The translations under genes were made by a program, and so were the position numbers. This document shows, piece by piece, positions 1-4,814 of a stretch of DNA of 5,225 bases. The notes below the pieces were generated by a model, which did no database searches, was not told the DNA's origin, and saw nothing but the letters and a program-made list of their open reading frames with translations. The stretch is from the NCBI GenBank assembly GCA_016765265.1, contig JAESQG010000171.1, forward strand, positions 1 to 5,225. Reading direction: 5' to 3'. Numbering within the stretch: position 1 is the first letter of the stretch; each line of letters begins with the position of its first letter. This DNA comes from Pseudomonadales bacterium. Its GTDB lineage: Bacteria; Pseudomonadota; Gammaproteobacteria; Pseudomonadales; DC-out160.

Positions 1-22
1 TTTTATTTTGGGTGAATGAAGA

Positions 23-28
23 TACAAT
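23..28 (+). promoter_or_regulatory. possible -10 box for the CPBP gene
   Basis: The hexamer TACAAT matches five of six bases of the sigma-70 -10 consensus and lies 28 bp before the start codon at 57. A -35 element at the usual spacing would fall at or beyond the left edge of the window, so only half of the promoter can be judged. The gene may equally be read from a promoter further upstream. Confidence 0.25.
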
Positions 29-56
29 AGCTTTCTTATCATCTTAAGGAAAATCA

Positions 57-902
57 ATGAAAATTCCTGGGCAATTTTTTTTTCACCATTTCTTTGAAAC
101 CCTCGCTACTATTGATAAGGAATCCGCGCAAGAAAGCCAAACGCTAACCGCAGAGTCAAGATCTAACCGAATTATAGTGATATTTTTTGTCACAGCGGTG
201 TGTTTGTTGTTAGTCAATTACTTGAAATATTCGTCCTCCTATTTTGCCACTTTAGGATGGTTGGGAGAGACTTTTGGCAGCGGTAGAAAAGAGTTGATCT
301 TGTTTCTCCGACAATCAGAATTTTATACTCTATTTACACACGCATGGTGGGGGAGCATTCATTTATTGGGCTATGCATTGATACCGATGATGGTGGTGAA
401 ATGGGGATTTAAACAGTCTATTGCAGATTACGGTTGGCAACTAGGCACTGTAAAACAGCATCTTAAATGGTACTTGTCTTTGGCTTTTTTAATTCTGATT
501 TTGCTTACTATCGTTAGTTTTCGTCCTGATTTTCAGTCGCATTATCCCTTTTACAAATATGCTCATAGAAGTTGGGCAGATTTTGTAGGATGGGAAATTA
601 TTTATATTATTCAGTTTATATCGTTAGAGTTTTTCTTTCGTGGCTTTATTGTTAATGGTCTTAGACCTTATTTTGGTTCTAGCGCTGTTTTTATTATGTG
701 TCTCCCGTACCTGATGATACATTTCCCCAAGCCGTGGCTGGAGGCCAGTGGGGCGATTTTCTTCGGGCTGTTCTTGGGGATGCTAGCGCTACGCTCTCGC
801 TCTATTTGGGGAGGGGTTGGTGTGCATGTCACCATTGCATTGAGTATGGATGTGGCTGCTTTATTGCAGACCAAAGGGCTACCCAATAGTTGGTGGCCCT
901 AG
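57..902 (+). CDS. CPBP family intramembrane metalloprotease (CAAX protease/Abi-like)
   Basis: This 281-residue protein is an inner-membrane protein of the CPBP/Abi family, whose members are glutamate- and histidine-dependent intramembrane proteases related to the eukaryotic Rce1 CAAX protease; the substrate here is unknown. Hydrophobic segments lie at about 39-56, 98-117, 136-155, 172-190, 208-222, 231-245 and 251-270. Motif 1 appears as E191-F-F-F-R195-G, motif 2 as Y218-x-x-x-H222, and a third conserved histidine is H257. The usual EE pair is only L190-E191, and the position normally N or D four residues after H257 is A261, with D265 further on. From recall, a subgroup of the family has the same HFxKP and LALRxRSIW segments, so this looks like a subgroup trait rather than decay. 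The start is supported by TAAGGA at 45-50, six bases upstream. Codons 7-9 form a run of nine T. The stop overlaps the stop of the convergent hydrolase gene. The family assignment is strong; proteolytic activity is inferred. Confidence 0.87.
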   Translation: MKIPGQFFFHHFFETLATIDKESAQESQTLTAESRSNRIIVIFFVTAVCLLLVNYLKYSSSYFATLGWLGETFGSGRKELILFLRQSEFYTLFTHAWWGSIHLLGYALIPMMVVKWGFKQSIADYGWQLGTVKQHLKWYLSLAFLILILLTIVSFRPDFQSHYPFYKYAHRSWADFVGWEIIYIIQFISLEFFFRGFIVNGLRPYFGSSAVFIMCLPYLMIHFPKPWLEASGAIFFGLFLGMLALRSRSIWGGVGVHVTIALSMDVAALLQTKGLPNSWWP

Positions 903-909
903 AGCCACC
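892..909. repeat. 18-bp near-palindrome over two overlapping convergent stop codons
   Basis: GGTGGC at 892-897 is the exact reverse complement of GCCACC at 904-909, and the central CTAG at 899-902 is itself a palindrome, so 16 of 18 positions are symmetric (only 898/903 mismatch). The TAG stop of the plus-strand gene (900-902) and the TAG stop of the minus-strand gene (899-901) share two bases at the centre. Either transcript could form a 6-bp GC-rich stem with a 6-base loop at its 3' end. No T-run follows on either strand, so it is not a standard intrinsic terminator, but it may slow polymerase or protect 3' ends. Confidence 0.7.
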
Positions 910-1786
910 GCCATCGTTCATTGGTCTCTCCCGCTTTACCTTCGGCTTTCAACTTCAGTATGTGTGCCAACAAAGAAAATTCTGCCACGGGGTGAAGAAA
1001 GGTGGGCGTGTCATCGTATACCGTAGTCACTAGTTCTTTAATCGTGCTATCGGGAAGCGTTTTTACCGCCACTATGACTTTGTCTTCCCTTTTAAGCCGA
1101 TGAGCAATGGTCGCGGCGACTATTTCTTTTGGTGTGTCAATTAGATTGCCATGAGCCGGTGCTAGATGTTTTATGTCATAGGTATTAAGCAACTCTAGAG
1201 ATTCAATATAAGCTTTCATATCGCCATCAGGTGGAGCGATAACGACGGTGGAGCCGTCCATGATATGATCTCCCGTTAACAATATTTTTTCTTCATGTAA
1301 GTAAAAACAAACATGATTACTAGCGTGACCTGGCGTACATACAGCTTCAATTGTTAAACCGTTAAGGTCAAAGATATCGCCATGATTTGCCGGGTGAGTT
1401 GGTTCGAAACTGCGATCATGAGAACTAAGGGGACTACCATTATGAAGTGCGGCAGGTAAACCAATTATCTCAATTGGAATCTGTGGATCTCTTTCATTCT
1501 GCAACGCCTCAACTAGTGGCACTGTACCTGGCGAATGATCGTTGTGAGTATGGGTGCAAAATATCCATCGGACAGTTTCACCTTCTGTTGCTTTTAATAG
1601 CGCTTTAAGATGTTCTTTGTTCTTGGGGCCAGGGTCGAGAATTGCGATATCACCGTTGCCGATAAGATAAGTATTAGTACCGGGGCCGGTCATCATACTG
1701 GGGTTGGGTGCAAGCACTCGTCTCAAGTGTTCAGTGCATTGAACAACTTTCCCGGGGATGAATTCTAAGGATTTCTTGCTAGGCAT
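899..1786 (-). CDS. MBL-fold metallo-hydrolase, LACTB2-like
   Basis: This is a soluble metallo-beta-lactamase-fold hydrolase of 295 residues, probably cytosolic, binding two metal ions (usually zinc). All expected ligands are visible: the H79-x-H81-x-D83-H84 motif, H154 in PGHASNH, D173 in LLTGDH and H212 in APAHG. A GTNTYLIG segment near residues 36-43 and a C-terminal region from about 228 that resembles the beta-lactamase-associated winged-helix domain place it near LACTB2, an animal endoribonuclease; the bacterial substrate is not established, and antibiotic resistance is not implied. I chose the ATG at 1784-1786. An in-frame TTG at 1811-1813 would add nine residues, but it lacks a ribosome binding site and would sit only a few bases from the predicted transcription start, whereas the ATG has AGAAGGA upstream, though at a long spacing of about 13 bases. 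The frame stays open upstream to about 1936 without ATG, GTG or TTG. The gene converges on the CPBP gene with overlapping stops. Confidence 0.9.
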   Translation of the reverse strand: MPSKKSLEFIPGKVVQCTEHLRRVLAPNPSMMTGPGTNTYLIGNGDIAILDPGPKNKEHLKALLKATEGETVRWIFCTHTHNDHSPGTVPLVEALQNERDPQIPIEIIGLPAALHNGSPLSSHDRSFEPTHPANHGDIFDLNGLTIEAVCTPGHASNHVCFYLHEEKILLTGDHIMDGSTVVIAPPDGDMKAYIESLELLNTYDIKHLAPAHGNLIDTPKEIVAATIAHRLKREDKVIVAVKTLPDSTIKELVTTVYDDTPTFLHPVAEFSLLAHILKLKAEGKAGETNERWRWL

Positions 1787-1825
1787 TTTTCTTTTTGCAT
1801 CCTTCTGGCTCAAATTGGAGTAGCT

Positions 1826-1854
1826 GTTATAGCCGGATTGGTTGGTGAAGTAAA
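1826..1854 (-). promoter_or_regulatory. candidate sigma-70 promoter for the MBL hydrolase
   Basis: Read on the minus strand, TTTACT (1849-1854, four of six to the -35 consensus) and TATAAC (1826-1831, five of six to the -10 consensus) are separated by exactly 17 bp. Transcription would begin near 1818-1820, giving a leader of about 33 bases before the ATG at 1786. This placement argues for that ATG over the TTG at 1813. It is a consensus match by eye only. Confidence 0.5.
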
Positions 1855-2017
1855 CTGGATGCTTAATCCGGTAATGGCCTTTGGGGCGTTGATAGTCTGT
1901 AATAATTATTAGTATTTCCTTATCTATTTGTATTTAAAGAAAAAATGCGTCTTGAAGGGAAGACTGCACCATGGCGGGGAGTGGTGAAGTAAGCTATACC
2001 TAAAGTACGGATAACTT

Positions 2018-2059
2018 ATTGATGTATTAACTAAATTGATGTACTAGCTAAATTGATGT
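2018..2059 (+). repeat. 17-bp tandem direct repeat upstream of the kinase gene
   Basis: Two adjacent 17-bp units, ATTGATGTATTAACTAA (2018-2034) and ATTGATGTACTAGCTAA (2035-2051), differ at two positions and are followed by a partial third copy, ATTGATGT (2052-2059). The last copy ends about 90 bp before the kinase start. Direct repeats near 1.6 helical turns apart in a promoter-proximal region can be binding sites for a dimeric or multimeric regulator, but a recent local duplication would look the same. Confidence 0.6.
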
Positions 2060-2149
2060 TTATGAATAAGTTTGCCTGGAAATTGAATGTCAATATGATC
2101 GATACCCATAGGTTCGATTCAAATTCAGCAGCAGTATGGTAGTTGTTTG

Positions 2150-3730
2150 ATGTCTTTATGGTCTGATCTTGTACAAGCTCACCTGCAGGTAGTTTGTAAG
2201 TCTTGCACAGCAGAAGTCTTGCAATCGATTGCTGACGAGAGTGGTGTACGAGTTTTCAAGAACTATAGAAATTCAGCGTCTAGTTTCAAGGATATCAGTC
2301 ATCATTTAAGTGCTGTTGAGATGTATTTGGGTGTGTTATATCGGCAGAGAGCGGAGGATTATTTCTCTGAAATTATTAGCCAAGGTTGGGAAGAACAAGC
2401 TGAAAAAGACCATCGGGCTAAAGAGTTGCAACATGAAATAAAGAAAAAAGATCAGATCGCCATAAAACTAGGTCACCGAAATAAAAACCTTGCTCGCGAA
2501 AAAGAATCAGCGGAAATTGCCTATAATGCTAAATCTCAATTTCTAGCGAATATGAGCCATGAGATTCGCACTCCCATGAACGGAATTTTAGGGTCTTCAG
2601 CTCTGTTATTGGATACCGCATTGAATGTTGAGCAAGATGAACTTTGCAATATGATTCATCGATCTGCGGACGCGCTGTTAATTATTATTAACGATATTCT
2701 TGATGTCTCAAAAATGGAGGCGGGTAAACTTACCATTGAAAAAATCAATTTCGATGTGAATGAGTTGATAAAGGACGTATTTGATCTGCTAAATTATTCC
2801 GCTGTTGAAAAAGGAGTTGAGCTACGAGTTAACCTGGAAAGAGGTATGCCCCAATCTGTGGTGGGTGATCCTACTCGATTAAGACAAATATTAATGAACA
2901 TTATTGGAAACGCTATTAAATTTACTGAACAGGGAAGTGTGATTATCGAAGGGGGTTACGATAATATAGATGATAGACGCTATAACATGATTTTTGAAAT
3001 TACCGATACAGGGATTGGAATGTCGCCGGCCGAGATTGATAGGATCTTTGATAATTTTTCCCAAGCCGATGAATCTATCACCCGCCGGTTTGGTGGTACC
3101 GGCCTTGGATTAACCATTAGTAAGAGTCTCATTGAGTTAATGGGGGGATATATAAATGTTTATAGTACCAAGGGAAAGGGCTCTACTTTTACATTGACTA
3201 TCCCGGTGTTAAGAGGACATGAAAAACCTGCTGTAGATGTGAGTATTGATTGCAATGTGAGGAGTTACCAGAAGCGGGTGTCGGTTGCGGAAGACAATAA
3301 GGTTAATCAGAAGATCATTGAAAAGATGTTACTTAAGTTGGGACTTACAATAGATATTGCTTCCAACGGGAGTGAGGCCGTTGAGATGGCGAATAAAAAA
3401 ATCTACGACATCATTTTAATGGACGTGCAGATGCCAGGAATGGGGGGGCTTGAAGCGACAAAACATATTTTGGAAGGAGATGGTCTTAATGCCCAAACTA
3501 AGATCGTTGCCCTGACGGCTAACGTAATGGATGAGGACCGAGTCTTGTTTGAGGAGGCTGGAATGACCGGAGTTATTGGCAAGCCTATTAAAATTCCCGC
3601 GCTCATCAATGAGTTAGACAAATTTCTACTTCAACAGTCGGTAAAGTCGGCCGTAGTGGTTGAGGGCAAAAAACAACCAAAAGGTCAGCGCAGATCCAAT
3701 AGACAAGCGGCCATTAAAAAACTAAAATAA
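2150..3730 (+). CDS. soluble hybrid sensor histidine kinase with receiver domain
   Basis: This 526-residue hybrid kinase autophosphorylates on histidine and passes the phosphate to its own receiver, as in BarA/ArcB-type phosphorelays. Residues 1 to about 90 match no domain I know and contain C16-K-S-C19; a charged coiled-coil-like stretch follows at about 75-130. The HisKA H-box has H137 (NMSHEIRTPMNG). The ATPase domain shows the N box (N254), DTGIGM (D286), the F box (FDNFSQAD) and the GGTGLGL glycine loop near 315-321. The receiver has acidic E381-D382, phosphoacceptor D425 (LMDVQMP), T456 and K478. The last 20 residues hold nine lysines or arginines and no acidic residue. There is no membrane segment, PAS, GAF or HAMP domain, and no HPt, so the signal is probably intracellular or comes through a partner and a separate HPt protein is needed. 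I chose the ATG over an adjacent in-frame TTG at 2147; only a weak GGTAG lies upstream. The catalytic core looks fully functional. Confidence 0.93.
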   Translation: MSLWSDLVQAHLQVVCKSCTAEVLQSIADESGVRVFKNYRNSASSFKDISHHLSAVEMYLGVLYRQRAEDYFSEIISQGWEEQAEKDHRAKELQHEIKKKDQIAIKLGHRNKNLAREKESAEIAYNAKSQFLANMSHEIRTPMNGILGSSALLLDTALNVEQDELCNMIHRSADALLIIINDILDVSKMEAGKLTIEKINFDVNELIKDVFDLLNYSAVEKGVELRVNLERGMPQSVVGDPTRLRQILMNIIGNAIKFTEQGSVIIEGGYDNIDDRRYNMIFEITDTGIGMSPAEIDRIFDNFSQADESITRRFGGTGLGLTISKSLIELMGGYINVYSTKGKGSTFTLTIPVLRGHEKPAVDVSIDCNVRSYQKRVSVAEDNKVNQKIIEKMLLKLGLTIDIASNGSEAVEMANKKIYDIILMDVQMPGMGGLEATKHILEGDGLNAQTKIVALTANVMDEDRVLFEEAGMTGVIGKPIKIPALINELDKFLLQQSVKSAVVVEGKKQPKGQRRSNRQAAIKKLK

Positions 3731-3735
3731 AAAGC

Positions 3736-3797
3736 GAATAAATTCAATAGATTAAAGTACATAATGGTGGCAGGCCCATCTTGTTGAGAATAAATTC
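3736..3797. repeat. pair of identical GAATAAATTC decamers
   Basis: The 10-mer GAATAAATTC occurs at 3736-3745 and again at 3788-3797, 52 bp apart, in the 186-bp gap between the kinase and the small membrane-protein gene. Each copy has GAAT/ATTC half-sites around a two-base centre. They might be operator sites for the downstream gene, but in AT-rich DNA a chance pair is quite possible. No T-tailed terminator hairpin is evident after the kinase stop. Confidence 0.3.
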
Positions 3798-3916
3798 CGA
3801 GGATTACCCATAGTAGATTACTTAACTAGCTTGTCTGCAACTGATATCATCTGAAGCTCGTCAACTAAACACGTCCAGGCGGCTAATTAAAAAAACAAAG
3901 TAAATAAGGTTTTCCC

Positions 3917-4372
3917 GTGTCAGAACCGAACCCTAACCCTGCGATAGAGCCACAGTCTTTGAATGCAGTACATCATTTGGATGATGCCCCTAACTCGACT
4001 AGATTATCCCAGCCAGCTCCTCTGGATGCTGCGACGAGGACTAGGCTTGTTTTTGGCGTGATATTGATTTTATTAGGGATTATAGCTGGGTTGGGGGTGG
4101 TTTATAATGTGATCATGATCATCGATGGCACGGCAAATTATCCAATAATTCAGCAACTAATACCTGAGGCTGGAGCAAGAGTGATAACAACCCCTAGGGG
4201 TGATATAGAGCTGCCAGAACGGTTATTTAGAATATTGGGGTATGGTTTGGTTATTTTTTTACTAGGCATGGTGTCAAAAATTGCTGCAATATTCCTGCGT
4301 TTTGGCTGTGGGTTGCTTAACTCAGATTTAAAAGAGTTAGTGATAAACTTAAAAAATCAGTTAAATCGATAA
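3917..4372 (+). CDS. hypothetical two-helix membrane protein
   Basis: I do not recognise this 151-residue protein. A proline-, asparagine- and serine-rich N-terminal stretch (residues 1-42) lacks hydrophobic character and is probably disordered. It is followed by a hydrophobic helix at about 44-69, a loop of roughly 35 residues containing an ITTPRGDIELPE segment, a second, long hydrophobic stretch at about 104-133, and a short polar C-terminal tail. This suggests an inner-membrane hairpin with both ends on the same side, probably the cytoplasm; R41 and R43 just before helix 1 fit the positive-inside rule. The start is GTG with TAAGGT at 3905-3910, six bases upstream, a good arrangement. The upstream kinase is 186 bp away, so cotranscription is uncertain. 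No catalytic motif is visible. That the gene is real is supported by its ribosome binding site and coherent membrane topology, not by family recognition. Confidence 0.75.
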   Translation: MSEPNPNPAIEPQSLNAVHHLDDAPNSTRLSQPAPLDAATRTRLVFGVILILLGIIAGLGVVYNVIMIIDGTANYPIIQQLIPEAGARVITTPRGDIELPERLFRILGYGLVIFLLGMVSKIAAIFLRFGCGLLNSDLKELVINLKNQLNR

Positions 4373-4393
4373 TCAACTTGAGGGCAAGATTGA
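4373..4393 (+). terminator. hairpin immediately after the membrane-protein stop codon
   Basis: TCAACTTG (4373-4380) pairs with CAAGATTGA (4385-4393) around an AGGG loop, giving an eight-pair stem with one bulged A at 4389. It begins on the base after the TAA stop. There is no T-run directly downstream (the nearest is TTTT at 4410-4413), and the stem is not GC-rich, so this is at best a weak terminator or a 3'-end stabilising structure. Confidence 0.3.
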
Positions 4394-4554
4394 CAGCTAA
4401 TAACGGTTCGTTTTGGGCACCCTGAGGGCATAGATTTGGATCCTAAGTTCAGGCTAGTTTGTGGTAATCTGTAGTTGCAATTTGGTTGAGATAAGATCAT
4501 TCTTGCCTTTGATGCAGATGACCTGCTTCATTCAAAAGTGTGTATATAAAGTTT

Positions 4555-4617
4555 AGATGCCTGCCGCTGGACGACTGGTTTTATGTCGATAGTCGTTTAG
4601 TTAGTAACATGGCATCT
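4555..4617. repeat. nested inverted repeat, possible structured RNA or terminator
   Basis: The outer arms AGATGCC (4555-4561) and GGCATCT (4611-4617) are perfect 7-bp complements. Inside them, ACGACT (4571-4576) pairs perfectly with AGTCGT (4591-4596), and in RNA this inner stem extends by two G-U pairs and one A-U pair to 4568/4599. The inner loop is 14 bases. A T6 run (4623-4628) begins five bases after the outer arm. The pairing could fold as a roughly 63-base stem-loop in the transcript; the middle section is mostly unpaired. Confidence 0.45.
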
Positions 4618-4708
4618 CTACCTTTTTTAGATCAATAATTTGCTGATGGATCAATTGCCCTTCCTCTACTGGCTGAGCGAAATGTGCTGTGTCGTGTAAA
4701 CAAAGCGA

Positions 4709-4739
4709 GTTTAAAAAAAAGGGTGTTTAAAAAAAGGGT
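4709..4739 (+). repeat. A-tract tandem duplication
   Basis: GTTTAAAAAAAAGGGT (4709-4724) is followed directly by GTTTAAAAAAAGGGT (4725-4739), identical except for one A fewer. This is a clean tandem duplication with a homopolymer length difference, as left by replication slippage. The phased A-tracts may bend DNA upstream of the MORN gene. A short perfect hairpin, GTTGA-AAA-TCAAC, follows at 4742-4754. Confidence 0.7.
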
Positions 4740-4814
4740 ATGTTGAAAATCAACGACATGCTATGCGTAATACTAATAAGTGTGGGTATACAGTGAGTCA
4801 TCATTAACTGATTT

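Larger units (their letters stand above)
1787..2149. other. divergent intergenic region between hydrolase and kinase genes
   Basis: No convincing gene lies in these 363 bp. The left part carries the candidate hydrolase promoter. A perfect 12-bp AT palindrome, TAATAATTATTA, sits at 1900-1911 and could be an operator or simply AT-rich spacer. The right part contains the 17-bp tandem repeat at 2018-2059 and a 26-codon open frame (2062-2142) with no ribosome binding site. I find no clear -35/-10 pair for the kinase. The only purine-rich element before its ATG is GGTAG at 2138-2142, so its translation may be inefficient or coupled to something upstream. Confidence 0.5.
4373..4814. other. 442-bp intergenic region without a convincing gene
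   Basis: Only very short open frames exist here on the plus strand, for example 17 codons from 4646 and 18 codons from 4740, none with a properly spaced ribosome binding site. The stretch holds the hairpin after the preceding stop, an 8-bp direct repeat TGAGGGCA (4379-4386 and 4423-4430), a TATATAAA element at 4543-4550, the nested inverted repeat at 4555-4617 with a T6 run at 4623-4628, and an A-tract duplication at 4709-4739 followed by a small hairpin. The region is long enough to hold a small RNA or an extended regulatory region for the MORN gene. Confidence 0.5.

Noticed and set aside
668..889. Open frames of about 63-72 codons on both strands inside the CPBP gene
   Set aside because: They overlap the conserved motif-bearing end of the CPBP gene in other frames, show no domain features and have no credible translation signals.
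57..902. CPBP protein as part of a phage abortive-infection or bacteriocin-immunity system
   Set aside because: The Abi family name alone is not evidence; no bacteriocin, toxin, nuclease or other defence gene lies beside it.
899..1786. Antibiotic-resistance beta-lactamase
   Set aside because: The metal-binding motif is shared by the whole MBL superfamily; the GTNTYL segment and winged-helix C-terminus point to the LACTB2-like group, and no signal peptide is present as a periplasmic beta-lactamase would need.
1787..1936. N-terminal extension of the hydrolase, as the frame stays open to about 1936
   Set aside because: The stretch has no ATG or GTG start and only a TTG at 1811-1813 without a ribosome binding site, it crosses the best promoter candidate, and LACTB2-like proteins do not need it.
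3403..3621. 72-codon minus-strand frame inside the kinase receiver region
   Set aside because: It is antisense to a well-conserved receiver domain and has the composition expected of a shadow frame.
4555..4617. Integron attC-like recombination site
   Set aside because: The length and inverted-repeat form invited the idea, but the expected GTTRRRY and RYYYAAC core sites are not at the ends and no integrase or cassette pattern is visible.
4740..4796. 18-codon hydrophobic open frame starting with ATG after AAAGGGT
   Set aside because: The G-rich element is only one base from the ATG, too close for initiation, and the peptide overlaps a slippage repeat and hairpin with no sign of conservation.
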